Source of the DNA: Erodium maritimum
Taxonomy: Eukaryota; Streptophyta; Magnoliopsida; Geraniales; Geraniaceae
DNA: 64,000 nt
NCBI GenBank assembly: GCA_963921825.1
Contig: OY997588.1
Coordinates: 137,237,203-137,301,202, forward strand
Reading direction: 5' to 3'
Of the stretch, positions 1 to 12,582 are shown piece after piece (positions within the stretch are counted from its first letter, which is position 1; every line of letters begins with the position of its first letter). The notes under the pieces are model-generated. The model saw only the letters and a program-made list of their open reading frames with translations. It searched no databases and had not been told where the DNA came from. A program made the position numbers and the translations under genes.

Positions 1-1990
1 TGAAATACCCTTAACTATTTCTAACTTAAAATTTCAAAAAATATGTAAATATAACTTTATCTCCTACTTCTCTCCTCACCTCACAACCACGTCTTCATCT
101 TCTCCCTTCTTCTTCTTCATGTGCTTCCCTCGCATAGTATCAACCTTCCTCTTCTCCCCTCACCTTTCAATCACATTCTCAACCCCAACCACTTCCTTTT
201 CTCTGTCTTAAACAAAAACTAGCTACCCAAACTCATCCTTTTCATTTTCTATTTTCGTGTCCAAATCCAAAATCAGAAACAATATGTGAATATCGAAGTA
301 TTACATGCGACCACGGGCTGTGGTTTCACGGCGAGGCAAATCGGAAGTGTGTGTGAGGGGTTGGGCAGCCTCGCCTTCCTCGGGGGGAGGCCTGATTTTT
401 GGGGTTTGATTTGGGGATTTTGGGGTTTTGAGGGTTCGATTTTGGGGTTTGAGGTTCGATTTTCATCTCCACCTTTACTAATTTATGGGTTGGATATGAA
501 ATTCTCATGGGAGATGTTGTCCGGTGAGCTCGTGAGGAAGATGCTTTCCGGATCTTACCAAGGTCGAGTTGTGAAAATGTAAATAAAAAGACTTTGTTTA
601 AATGTAATTAAAAACTAATTAACGAAGTTACACATTCCGTCTAATTTTTCATCCGTTTACTATTCATTCTTTTGAAATACCCTTAACTATTTCTAACTTA
701 ATTTTTTTAAAAAAAAATCTAAATATAACCTTATCTCCGACTTCTCTCCTCACCTCACAACCACGTCTTCATCTTCTCCCTTCTTCTTCATTTGCCTCCC
801 TCGCATAGTATCAACCTTCATCTTCTCCCCTCACCTTTCAATCTCATTCTCAACCCCAACTGCTTCTTTTTCTCTGTCTTAAACAAAAACTAGCTACCCA
901 AACTCATCTTTTTCATTTTCTATTTTTTTGTGACCAAATCCAAAATCGGAAACAATATGTGAATATCGAAGTATTACAGGCGACCACGGGCTGTTGTTTC
1001 ACAGTTAGGCAAATCGGAAGTGTGTGTGAGGGGTCGGGCAACCTCGCCTTGTTGCTCGCCTTCCTCGGGGGGAGGACTGATTTTTGGGGTTTGATTTGGG
1101 GATTTTGAGGGTTCGATTTTAGGGTTTTAGGTTCGATCTTCATCTCCATCTTTACTAATTTCTGGTTTGGATCTGAAATTCTCATGGGAGATGTTGTTTG
1201 GTGAGCTCGTGAGGAAGAAGCTTGCCGGATCTTGCCAAGGTCGAGCTGTGAAAATGTAAATAAAAAGATTTTTTGTTAAATATAATTAAAAAATAATTAA
1301 CGAAGTTACACATTCCGTCTAATTTTTCATCCGTTTACTGTTCATTTTTTAAAGATACCCTTAACTATTTCTAACTTAAACTTTTAAAAAAAATCTAAAT
1401 ATAACCTTATCTCCTACTTCTCTCCTCACCTCACAACCACATCTTCATCTTCTCCCTTCTTCTTCATTTGCCTCCCTCGCATAGTATCAACCTTCATCTT
1501 CTCTCCTCACCTTTCAATCACATTCTCAACCCCAACCACTTCTTTTTATCTGTCTAAACAAAAACTAGCTACCCAAACTCATCTTTTCCATTTCTATTTT
1601 GTGTCCAAATCCAAAATCAGAAACAATTTGTGAATATCGATGTATTATATGCGACCACGGGTTGTGGTTTCACGGCGAGGCAAATCGGAAGTGTGTGTGA
1701 GGGGTCGGGCAGCCTCGCCTTGTTGCTCGCCTTCTTCAGGGGGGAGGCCTGATTTTTAGGGTTTGATTTGGGGATTTGGGGGTTTTGAGGGTTCGATTTT
1801 GGGGTTTTGAGGTTCGATTTTCATCTCCATCTTTACTAATTATTGGGTTGAATATGAAATTCTCATGGGATATGTTGTCCGGTGAGCTCGTGAGGAAGAA
1901 GCTCGTCGGATCTTACCAAGGTCGAGATGTGAAAATGTAAATAAAAAGATTTTGTTTAAATGTAACTAAAAAAATAATTAATAAGAAGAA
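1..1990. repeat. Three tandem copies of a ~0.67 kb unit
   Basis: The same block runs three times head to tail. The marker 'acccttaactatttctaactt' starts near 8, 680 and 1358, giving periods of about 672 and 678 bp. Each unit has a CT-rich stretch, then a block containing 'gcgaccacgggctgtggttt' or a close variant, a G/T-rich block of repeated 'ttggggttt' and 'gggttcgatttt', and a block that includes 'gaaattctcatggga'. Copies differ by point changes and short indels, so the array is not recent. The window opens inside the first copy. No copy shows a convincing gene: the longest frame (about 98 codons, near 286-582) is not conserved in copy two, where base changes and indels break it. See also the inverted terminus at 2255-2345. 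Confidence 0.85.
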
Positions 1991-2254
1991 GAAAAAAATA
2001 AAAGATCGTAAGATAAAAAAATAAAACATATTTTTAAATTAATAAGAATATTTTGAATAAAATATTTTAAGATAAAAAAAATAAATTAGATTTTGAAATT
2101 ATATATATTTCAAATTTTAAAAATCTTAAAAAGAAATTAAAAGATATATTAGTACAAAAAATAATTTAAATAAATTAATGAGATTTTTTTAAAGTAAAAT
2201 GAATTAAAAATAAAAAACTAAAATAATTAAAGAAAATGAATGGTATGGTTGTGT

Positions 2255-2345
2255 AATATTGAAAAGTAGTTGAGGGTATTTTCTTTATTTAACAAAAAAT
2301 GACTAACAGAGATGGACGGAATGAGTAAGTTTGTTACAAGTTGAA
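2255..2345. repeat. Inverted, diverged copy of the tandem-unit boundary
   Basis: Read on the - strand, this stretch resembles the junction that starts each tandem unit (about 620-695 and 1295-1370): a 'cattccgtc' core, a T-rich spacer, then 'ataccct(c/t)aacta'. Similarity is roughly two thirds by eye. It suggests that the array and the AT-rich DNA up to 2345 belong to one transposon-like element with inverted ends. The left end would lie outside the window. Confidence 0.45.
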
Positions 2346-5300
2346 GCATAAGTATTATTATTCGTTAAAAAAAACATCATCATACGCATCAGATAATCGT
2401 GTAAACTTAAAAATAGGTAATTATAATTAACCATTTATATTAAAAAAAAATAACAATAAATTTTTACATGGTTTAAAACATAATACGTCACTTTCCTGAT
2501 AAAGTTAAAAATGATCTAATTAAATATTTTTCATCATAACTTAGAAGAAAACAGACCACTGAAACTAAGCAAATGATTAATGTATTTCGAAAATTATGCA
2601 TAAAGTATACATTTTCCCGAAAATCTACCTTAAATGATACATATCTTGGGATTTGAGTTCATTGTATATATTTCAGAGGGGTAATACCGATATTAAATTA
2701 GATACATAATGCATCTATTAATTTAAGGCCAAAACAATCATAAATGAGTAAATAAAATTAAAATAAGTTAATTTTTACGATGATCTGATTCATTAAAAGA
2801 CAATTGGTTAAAAATCGATAAATGTAAAAACGAGATAATGCATTCAGGATGAGTTCTATCATCTCTTAGAGAACCCTATATTATTCTGCAAGGGATTGCT
2901 CTTAAGGCTCGCGTTTGGAATCCCTGAATCGTTAAAAACCTAAGATAAGTAAAAGATAATGTAACGTTTGGAACAATCTTACTACAGCCTATAACATAAA
3001 AGTGGATATCGAGACTGTTACCATACCCTACAAGAGACATGAGGATTTTTTTTATAAAAAAAAAGCTTCATGTTTTCAATTGGGTAAAGAATACTGGCGT
3101 ATTAGACTTAGGTCTTGGATTGCTGGCTGGACAGGTTGGTTGGTAGGCAGTAAAAGAGGAAGACTTCTGCCTAAGTTTTGGAACAAAATATAGTCTTTTC
3201 ATATATTTGAGTGAGAAGAGTTATTCGTTAATCTCTTATGCTAGTACACAATAATTTTGGAACAAGCTTGTTCGTGTGGATATCGATAGACGACAGATAT
3301 TTTTGCATCTTGAATCTGAACCGTAACAGAAGCATGCAATCAAAGGTCTCCGTATTGATTTAGGCTTGAGTCTATAAGAGGTACGGTTTTTATTCAATTC
3401 TTTTATTGAATAGTTAATTATATGGATCTAAGTTTGGGTATTATAAATTAATTTTTTTTTCGTTATTATTATAGCAAGAGTCTATATTGGTTAAATATAA
3501 GAATAAAAAGCTATATATTAAGTTTTTTTTATGGAAAAGAAACTTTATTAATGATCAATTCAAAATATATTATAGCGCATCAGGAATATTTTTTGACCAC
3601 TGGAGAACATGCATAGAACGAAATAATAAAACTTTGTTCGCAGTTCTCTTAACAAACTCAGGAGCAAGGCTCTGTTTTTGCAAAAATAATGGAAAGCAAT
3701 ACATGTTTATGAATTTTAATCTACAGATTAACTAACGAAACTAATTGCGAAACTGATGAAGACTGCTCTAGGTGTGACCGAATCACCGCTCAGTCCCCTA
3801 AAGAGGACCTATATAGTCTGGGTGAAAACCGAAACTGACTTCATTAATACCAGAGAGATTGGTAGAAGGATAGTGTTAGACGGGTTAGTCCATAAACGAT
3901 AAAACAGATAAAAATTGAATCCAATATTATTAATGAATATTCAAATCACATGTGAAATAAAATAACAAACAAAGTATGTAAAAATATAAAGTCGATACGT
4001 AATCGAAACAGTAACCTCAATCGATACTCGAAGAGGGAACTGGTATGTCGAGGCCTGCGAACCAGTTTCCTTAAGACTTTTTATTGCCCCGTCTGAGCAA
4101 GTCTCCCAAGATACAACGACAACGTAAACAAACTCGAAACCGTGTATGAGAAGTAGCACCGAGTAGAAAGAAATCAGTTGCTCTGTTCTTGGAGAAGGAG
4201 AGAAATTGTGTAGGTAATTTTTCGTATCTAATTCGTCCCTACTACGTGTCTAATTTTTCACTACGAATAATGAACTAGAACAGAGCTTATATAGGAAAAG
4301 GGGAGAGAGTTTTTGGAAACGAGTTTTATGGAAACCCAATTTTCGGAAATATCAATTTTTGGGAAATATATAATTTCGAAAATAATATATTAAATTCGAA
4401 TTTAATAAATTCTGGAAACTAAAAATAATTTCAGAATTATTATAAGATTCGATATAATATAAAATTTGGAAATTTCTTTAATTGCATATCAATTTCCAAA
4501 ACTGAAAAAGATATCAATTTCATATTTCCTTGTTTTGCATATTCTGAAAATTGGAAATTAATTGTTGAGATTTCAATACGGGCCGAAGCAAAACAAAATT
4601 GGCGCCACGGGCCCAAATCCGCTACAGCATTCACGTCCCGCACAGAGCCTTTCACATGAGCAATTCAAACATGCTAAGAAGCCCATGCTATATAAACTCA
4701 AGGAAAGTTTGGCAATCTTTCCATGTGGGACTACACAGGAATTGTGCATTTTCCATTTGCAATTTTCTCAACAACTAAGTTCAACGGGTGATCTTTGAGC
4801 TTTAATTTCTCATTCACCTCTTGTCCGTTTAGACCAAATAATATCTCGTTGGAAAGGCCTCACTTTCTAGAACACGAAACTAATCTTTCCATAGTTCTAG
4901 GGTGAGCCGATCCTATATATAATTGAGCGTCAAGTTGACAATTTCCATTTGTCTAAACTCACTTTTGTCCAACAGATAGCGACGATGATAGATGTGAATC
5001 AGAGATTCCTCTTGGTAAAAGTCCATGACTCCTTGGAAAAAAGTCCTGAATCGTCGCTCACTGATCATTATCCTTGCAAAAAAGAACATAACAGAAAAAG
5101 TAAACGAGAACCAATCGATCAGAGACCGAGAAGGAGGCCAAAAGGGCGGAGACACCGACGCCGGCTTCAGAGCGACAAGTGCTGAGCAAGGGACAACCGT
5201 CCTGATGACTTCCCCAAACGACCTGCAAAGGAGATCAGTACGATAGAGACGATTTTGATATTTTAAGATTAAGAACGCATACAAATGATAAAGTTGATAT

Positions 5301-6264
5301 TTTAATTGTATAAACTTGACTTGATATAAATGACCTATTTCAAGTTAGGGTTCAAAGATAAAATTAACAATGACTGTTTTGTAAATTTAGAATACTACTA
5401 TTTTATTGATCCGAAAATTTGAAAATTGACGAGGGTCATCTTGGTCCCACGGCAAACAATGCAACAATTGTGGTTGACGTTTGAAAAGTAAAAAAAGGTT
5501 TTGGCGGGGTGGGCCCATTTACCCGTTCACTAATCTATGATGACCGAATAAAGAATCAACTGGACGGTTGGATTTGTGGACGCTGTTAGTTGACCTCAAC
5601 CGACTCACACACAACCTAATAATCTTCTTCATTTTAGTTATAATATTTTTTTTTTGACGAAGTTATAATATTAATATAGCACTAAAACATGTTGATTTCA
5701 GTGTATCTTTTGAATTCAACGTTCACATTTCTTCACCTGTAAGGCACAATTCATTTGTAACTCTTAACTATATCGTTCCTTTTTAGCAGTAATTAACAAT
5801 TCTATTAGTTTCTTTTAAAAAAACAATTATATTAGATTATTTATTAAGTTTTTCTTAATGAATTAATTATTTAAAAATATATCGTTAAAACTTAAAATAA
5901 TCAAAGCCCTATATCACAACGGTTAAAGACTGTCTTTTGAAGATGAGAATGACTTTTATCATGACTGAAGGGGTCATGTTATTAATTCCCATGCTTTTTA
6001 TTTAAATAACTACTTTAGTTGGTTGAAATAATATTCAATTTATTATATCTTAGCTCTAAAATGTCACATCATTTTTTCCATATTTTATATTTTCTGTTTT
6101 ACTTTATATATATTAATTTGATTTGAGAGGAACCAAAATGAAGGGTGATTATAGATAGGACCATACAGTAATGCATGGTTCAACCCCACCTGTATGATGA
6201 GTTTAATTTATAATCCTTAAATATAATAAAAAGTAAAAAGTAAACGATGAATTAAATTATAAAA
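2346..6264. other. AT-rich intergenic DNA, no supported gene
   Basis: I see no coding region with a recognisable domain. Short frames near 3002-3193, 3487-3735, 3941-4159 and 4913-5284 lack codon bias and similarity to any family I know. The part from about 4140 to 4930 reads on the - strand like a retrotransposon LTR: it has 'gtcccacatgg', a TATA-like 'tatataagctctg' near 4290, and a mix of GC-rich and A/T blocks. No second copy, primer-binding site or clean ends were found, so a solo LTR is only a possibility. Confidence 0.5.
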
Positions 6265-7369
6265 GAGAAATTTGATAACGTATGTTTTATAATAGTATGG
6301 ATTTTTTTTATGCTAGTATAATCCAAAATTATAAAAATGTGTTTTTCATAATTTTCAAGATAAAAATAATCTTCTTCTCAGTTAAATAAAATTCTTATTC
6401 TTACGTTTTATTTTTCATCATATTCACCTATCTTATGAAAATATATTCATGCTTAATTAATTTAATAAAATATGTTAGTGAAATAAATATTAAGATTTTA
6501 TATGTATTATTATATATTTATTAATTAGAAAAAATATTTTTTTTCAGAAAAATCAGATTATGTTCATAAACATTTAAAATAAAAAATTAAAATCTGAATC
6601 TAATAATTAATAAAATTGAATAACATATATTTTTATAAACTCTAATTTATTTTTGAAAGCTAAAATTTGTAAACTAAAATTATTTTTATAAATATTTATA
6701 AAAATATTATGATTTAAAAATTAAATTCCATATAATTTTAATAATTAATAAAATTAAATAAAAAATTTATGAATTATATTTTTTTACAATTTGAATTATC
6801 TTTTAAAATATTTATCAAACCAATATGATTTTTCAAAAATATTGCAGATATTTTTAAATTAATAAAAATTAAAATTTATTTATATAATTTGAATAATTTT
6901 AAAATATATATATTTGAATATGAATATTTTTTAAAAGATAGGTGAAGAAGATAAGAATTTTTTAATTTATAATTTCATTTTTTTAAATAAGAAATATTAT
7001 TTATTTATGAAATCTGAAGTATTTTTGAAAAATTATCATTGTAAAATTTTATTTTATAATTGAATTCAAAATAATTATTAAAATCAGATTGTGATTTATT
7101 TATTTTTTAGAAAAATAAGATTATATTTTTGAGTGTTTTTAAAAATATATTTCAAAATTTTTATGGTAAGTTTTGAAAAATAGTTTATACTTCATAAAAA
7201 ATATTTTTTATTACCTTATTAATTATTAAATTAAGATCTTAATCTAAAAAAATCTATTTAATTTCATAATTATTACAAACAATTGTTTATTTAAAAAAAG
7301 ATTAATTTGTTAAATATTTATACAAAAATCATTTTAATTTATAATGTAATATTTAAAAAATAATTTGGA

Positions 7370-7404
<35 letters not shown>

Positions 7405-7791
7405 AGATTTTATTAATTATTATATTCATATTTTAATTTTTTAATATTTTAAATGTTTATTTACATAACTTGATTTTTCGAAAAAAAAAATATTATTTTA
7501 CTTATGAATAAAATTAAATAAAATATTTTTTTTATATAAAATCTTTATTTTTATTTCGAATATATATTTTATTAAATTAATTAAACATGAATTTATTTTA
7601 AAAAGATAGGTGTAGCAGATGAGAAACATTTAAAATATTAAAATCTAAGAATAAGAATTTTGTTTAGATGAAAAGAAGGTTATTTTTGTCTTGAAAAATA
7701 TATAAAAAATATATATTTTTAATTTTAGATTATACTAGCATAGAAAAAATTTCATGTTGTTATGGAGCATATTTTATCAAATTTTCCTTAG
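6265..7791. mobile_element. AT-rich foldback element with long terminal inverted repeats
   Basis: The left end ('gagaaatttgataa', from 6265) reappears inverted at the right end ('ttatcaaattttcc', to about 7787). The match continues inwards for more than 300 bp on each arm. Shared segments include 'atgctagtataat', 'aaaattcttattctta', 'cacctatctt' and 'ttaattaatttaataaaata'. The interior is extremely AT-rich with an (AT)n run. No protein is encoded. The layout fits a Mutator-like MITE or foldback element. I could not fix a target-site duplication. Confidence 0.7.
7373..7400. repeat. (AT)14 microsatellite
   Basis: Uninterrupted AT dinucleotide run inside the foldback element. Confidence 0.95.
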
Positions 7792-7798
7792 AAAAAAA

Positions 7799-8655
7799 AG
7801 ATAATTCTATCTTAATATCTTAAATTTTTTAGATTACATTTAGAGTGCCCTACATTTTTTTCGTATTACCTTAGTGTCCCAAACTTTCATTTATATACCT
7901 GATGTTAATTTTTCGTTCATTTTTGGACTAAAAATCATCATGTGTCTGGCACACGACCCTATCTTCTAAAAAAACGCCAAAAATTCCCTTGAGTACATTT
8001 AAAGCCTTTTTTTTTTATCTCCTTCCCATTTCTCTCTTAAGCCACCCCTTCTCTTCTCCCTTCCATTCTCTTGCGGTCAAACATTTTTCAAGGCCGTCAC
8101 GACTCTCCTGAACTCCGCTTCCGTGCAGAATTATAATTGGGGACTCAAGGGGAAGTATTCACATGAGGCGAGGCTATGTGCTCTCAACTCGGGCTCGGCA
8201 ATCCCGAGAGCCCCAAATGATGTAACAGGGCTCCAGCACTGCCGTAGTGGGAGATTTCCTTTCCGAGGAATCTCATAATGTGTCCTTAGACAACGATTTC
8301 AGGATCCAAGTGCTTCCTCTACCCCTCCCTGGTTTCACTGTTCTTGGATAACTGATATATGTGTTCTAATCTCTAAATTGATACCAATTTTACTGGTTTA
8401 GTGAAATTAAAATATGTTTTTTATTAAAAAATAATTTTTGAAAACCAATAACATGATTTTGAAAATTTGATTGTTATTAAGGGGTATTATGGTCTATTTA
8501 AGTGTCTTATATGAAAAAATGGATAGAAAGTTAATGTCGGGTATTAAACCAACACAAAATAAAGTTTAGGGTACTGAGGTGACACGAAAAATAATTATGG
8601 TACTCTAAATGAAATCTGAAAGATTTAGAGTACGGGGATGGAATTATCCCTTAGG
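7799..8655. mobile_element. Long-terminal-inverted-repeat element with a GC-richer insert (Pack-MULE-like)
   Basis: The left arm at about 7799-7925 and the right arm at about 8510-8655 are inverted copies. Both carry 'catttagagt(g/a)cc', a segment like 'ttttcgt(a/g)t(t/c)acct', a 'taccc(g)aca/ctgatgttaa' type stretch and a 'ccatttttt'-like stretch. Arms are roughly 125-145 bp. Between them, about 8030-8345 has clearly higher GC and balanced composition, unlike the flanks. That is what a captured host-gene fragment looks like in a Pack-MULE. I cannot identify the captured gene, and all frames through it are broken. Confidence 0.65.
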
Positions 8656-9586
8656 AAAATAAAGATCAAACATCATAACCCTTGATTACGATGACCAAAT
8701 ATTTAGAGATCTAGACAAATTTAATAATTAGTTTAAATATACATTATTTGTGTCGTTGGTCGAGTATGATATTTGAACGAGGGAAAAACATTACGTCAAT
8801 CAAACAACTTGTCGATGTGATGCGTTTTCGTTGGTCAAATGTGTTTTGGTAAGTGTTCGTCCGGGTGTCGATGTAGTGGCTGCGTGAGTATATGGTCTCA
8901 CCATAGGAACCTTCATGCCTAGAGTTTTGCTTATTCGTGTAGTGGTTTTGTTAGTTTGAATTAGTTCTACTTTGTTATGTTGTAAATAGGTTGGTTAAGT
9001 CGAGGTATCTATTGGTGCAAGACGATTTTTGTGTTCTTTTGGCATGTTTTGACATGTGTCTCCCTTTCCCGTTTTGCGATTTAGGAGAGATTTTATAAAA
9101 CTTTACGGATAAAAAGAAAGTCAATCTTGATCAACGACATACTCAGTGTGTTGGGAAAGTCGGTGATATTGACCGATGGATACAGATTACGTCGCTAACT
9201 TGAGCGACAAAACCATACACGTCGGCCAATATTACTTAAAAAGACAATGTCACATAGATACCAAGTTTGCTTTACCGATGGTATAAATATCATTCGTCCT
9301 AGTTTAAAATTACTTCCAATAACAATCACACGTTTTCTACATGATCTTCTTCTCTCAGCAACCCTTCCTCTTAAAAACAAATTTATGTTGGATAAAAATT
9401 GCCCACCTCATTTCCCCTAAATCACATCTTCTCTCGAAATATTCGTTTTATTTCTAAAATTTAGTGTCTAGAAGTTGGCTTTTAGGTCATTGAAGCTCGA
9501 AAATGATATCTAATTTTTTGAGTATTTTTTTAGATTTGGTAAAATTCTAATATGAAAGCTTTTTTTAATCATGAAATGAGTACTAA
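8656..9586. other. Intergenic, nothing recognised
   Basis: No reading frame or repeat with recognisable features. Short motifs such as 'cagtgtgttggg' and 'gaccgatgg' resemble pieces near 13480-13580, so both may be remnants of one old element split by later insertions. This is weak. Confidence 0.4.
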
Positions 9587-9596
9587 TTTGTTGATT

Positions 9597-10435
9597 TTTT
9601 TAAAGAAATGAGTATTGTTGGATTTTATATATCACTCGGTGAAGACATACGAATGATACTTCACAACTTACAACCGTTGATCGCACAAGCACAACTGTAA
9701 ATATTACTGACTCCAGACAAGCTAGACCATAATATTACCGACCCCTAATCAAAACCTGCAACGCAGCAAAATGCATCTAGAACGTGCAACTATACCGTGC
9801 ACGCCAAAAGTGCAACAAAGTGCCACATAACGGCACACCAAAGTACAAACGGTTCACACAAACGTGCAACCAATGCACACCAATCTGCAACAAAGTGTAA
9901 TTATTTGGTCCAAAAGGCCACAACCAACCAAAACCTAACAAAAAAGAACATAGAAAAAGTAGAATTGTGACCATGTCTCTTGGGATCCAACCACGACGAC
10001 CATCTCGATATTCATCCATCTTATTTTGATTATCGGTATCCGAAGAAACCACATTGGAGAATTTAAGACCCACACATAACACTTCGACTCTTCTTCCACA
10101 ACGCCCCTTCCACACTCAGAGTATAAATCTGAGGTTGCTTCAACAGACTCTCTGGCCTAAACCGCAAAATACGACGCAACGAAGAGACTAAAGGAGCCGA
10201 AACTTGAGGAGGAAAAAAAGGCATGCGACGAACAGACGAAAAACCGAGTCGTCATGACCAACAAAATAGAACTCCCGAGAGAATGGAGAAATCCTAAAGG
10301 TTGGCCTCCGCCAATAACAACTGAGGCGGAGCCTTGCCGTCACCGACGAGGGAAAGAGATTAAAGAATGAAGAGAGGGGTTGTCGGGGTTTTTTTTCGTA
10401 GGGGAGAGAGGCGGTTTGTTGTTTGTGAATATCAG
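9597..10435 (-). mobile_element. Non-autonomous LINE-derived retroposon with 10-bp target-site duplication
   Basis: Flanked by identical 'tttgttgatt' at 9587-9596 and 10436-10445. The left copy is followed by T7 on the + strand, that is, a poly(A) tail for a - strand element. Read on the - strand it starts with a CT-rich leader, then a GC-rich segment, then a 3' region with 'tgttaggttttggttg', 'tgttgcagattggtgtgca' and 'gtgccgttatgtggcac'. The same order and closely related words occur on the + strand at 49455-49590, so the two are one family. There is no reverse transcriptase or other protein domain. Mobilisation by a LINE enzyme is inferred. Confidence 0.7.
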
Positions 10436-10445
10436 TTTGTTGATT

Positions 10446-10902
10446 ATTATTAGTTTTATGTGTATCGACGGACTTGCAGTATGATATCAAGTTGAAATTA
10501 GTGTTTAAAATATTTTTGGTTGAAGTAGATGTATTGAGTAATTACTAATTACTATTGAATATTCAATTCGAGAGATCGATATTGAGATCAAATTTTATTT
10601 GTAACTAATTAGAAAATTGATAAGTGTTGGATGTGTTTAAGTAAGCACAAGTTGACGTATCAAGAAGGTGTAATGTTGTTTATGTACGACTGTGTACCAA
10701 TAAGGCATGATATGTAAATGTGTCTGTGCAGGTTTTGTACGAAGGCTTGTTTCTTCACGATTTAGGATATATATATGTGCTTGGTATGACAGAGAATTAT
10801 GAAAAGATACATAAGTTGGGACGTTCACGACAAAGAGGCTCACATGTACTCGTTGGTGGAACGAATCAGATCGATAAGTTTACAGTATTGACATTCATCG
10901 AG
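10446..10902. other. Intergenic, nothing recognised
   Basis: Only short uninformative frames. This is flanking DNA between two retroposon insertions. Confidence 0.4.
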
Positions 10903-10921
10903 TAATAATAATGTGGTTATT

Positions 10922-12582
10922 AATAAACGGATAATTGGTTTCGCCTTATCAATCAACGAATGATTGGCTTTTCAATCTCTTCAATCGGCATGGAGAGGTG
11001 TTTAAGGCGGATGCAATTCGTAAACCTAATCGTGGAGGTCTTTATTTCAGTTTTGTATGGGTACGTGACATTGATGTTGATGTCATGTTATCAAATCTCC
11101 ATGGTAGCTCGGTTCAGGGGTATTTATTGTTGGTTGAATGAGCTTGGGAGAGAGGCAAGTCTAGTACCTTTTCGGGCAACGTTTGGAAGAGGAAATTGAA
11201 CCCTGCGTCTGATGCAACTGCGTGCCCCATGAGACTCTTTTGAGGTGTACAGGCTCAACTTTTCCTGAACGATGCGATATGGTTTCGTCATGGTGTTTAG
11301 TTGTAGCTCGTTCTTCTCGTAGCTTGGATGCGATTTGGGAAGAGATTGAGAGAGAAGGGGTGCTGGATTTAGAATTTCGTTCTTTTAGAAACAGGGTGTG
11401 TTTTATTACTTGTTCAAACCCTGATTTTGAAGCGCGATGAAGGATACAAAGTGGCATTGGTTGGAGAGGTGGTTCGTAATATCAGACTGTTCAGGCGATC
11501 TGGTGCTCAAGAGTGGGTTTTTCAGTGGGTGGTTGTTGATGGTCTGCCTTTCCATGGTTGGAGCATCGAGAATATTTTTTCTATTAGAAAGCTTCTTGGA
11601 TCAGTCCTTACGGCTCAGGGAGAGGTACTTGGGGCTTCTTCAGGTCGAGCCTTTGTCTTGGTTCACAACCATATGGCTTTGAGGGATGAGGTGGTAGAGT
11701 TGGTCCTTGATGACACTATTTTTCGTGTCTTTGTTTGAGGCATTGATGAGAGTAGAGTCCATAATACTCTGAGCTCAGAAGTTGTGGCTGGCTTTCCGGT
11801 TCACTCTAACGTTGTTTCTAAGTCTGATCAGCCTCCTTTTTAGGTGCAGAGTATAAGGAAGGTGATGATCCTTCAAAATCATCACCGTCTACACCGGAGT
11901 TTTTGGAGACCGTCGACCCTGATGAGTTCTTTGTCCCTCCGATAGTTCATCAGTGTGCACCGTGTTTAGAGGTTTATGATCCTTGCCCATCTCCCTCTAC
12001 TGGTAATACTTTTATTGAGGATGATTTCACTGTTGAGGGTCGGGGTCAGAAGAAGAAGAGGATGCCTAGAGGTCAAGGGAAGAAAAAGGTCCCAACAAAG
12101 GTGTTTTATCAGATTCAACCCAAGTCTAGCAACAAGGATAAAAGCAGGGTGGTTTCGATCTTTTCAGATGGTAAGGTGGTTCATCATGCTTTGGACTCGT
12201 ACTTGGCCATGGGGTTTTCTCCCATCGACAAGTCTTTATGGTTTGAGGTTGGGATTCAAGATAAGAACAGTTTACTTTGTGACGGTCCAGCTTTGGTTTG
12301 ATTGGTTTTTTGGGCTTGTTCTTTAGTTTTTGTTTGTTCCCTGTTGTGGTCGAGGTTTGTTTTTTTGTATGGGTCGTGCTCTCGTTTAAGTTGTTTTGGT
12401 GTGTTCTTGGACTGTTTTGGTTGTTTCCTCCTTGTGGGAGGTGGTTGTTTTTGGTGAGAGTTGTTAGCTCTTCTGAGCTTTGTTTTGGTATTGAGGATGA
12501 GACCCTTTTCGGGTGCCTCTCTTTGCCTTGTTCTTTCCATCTTAGGAGGACATGTGCTTAATAAAATTCCGCTTATCAAAAA
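10922..12582 (+). mobile_element. LINE (L1-type) insertion, 5'-truncated, ORF1 joined directly to 3' UTR, 19-bp target-site duplication
   Basis: The 19-mer 'taataataatgtggttatt' is present at 10903-10921 and again at 12583-12601, a perfect target-site duplication. The element ends in 'gcttatcaaaaa', a typical plant LINE 3' end. It starts inside the RNA-recognition motif of ORF1, so it is 5'-truncated. The coding remnant runs to about 12300, and the T/G-rich 3' UTR runs to the tail. ORF2 (endonuclease and reverse transcriptase) is absent. Confidence 0.85.
10935..12301 (+). pseudogene. LINE ORF1 remnant (RRM-like nucleic-acid-binding protein)
   Basis: Pieces in more than one frame spell the plant LINE ORF1 pattern. 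An RRM-like part reads 'WLFNLFNRHGEVFKADAIRK' then 'GLYFSFVWV' (10960-11080). A middle part has 'FQWVVVDGLPFHGWS' followed by a leucine-rich stretch and 'MALRDEVVELVLDDTIFRVFV' (11500-11738). A basic, proline-rich tail includes 'GRGQKKKRMPRGQGKKKVP' (about 12040-12095). In plant LINEs ORF1 binds element RNA with an RRM followed by a DUF4283-like region. Stops and frameshifts between the pieces make it non-functional. There is no zinc knuckle. It ends at the stop just after 'GPALV', close to the 3' UTR. Confidence 0.75.

Noticed and set aside
3002-3735. Two small + strand frames
   Set aside because: No start context, no conserved features, and AT-rich composition typical of spacer DNA.
4140-4930. 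Possible solo LTR on the - strand
   Set aside because: Promoter-like and LTR-like composition, but no defined ends, partner copy, or duplication.
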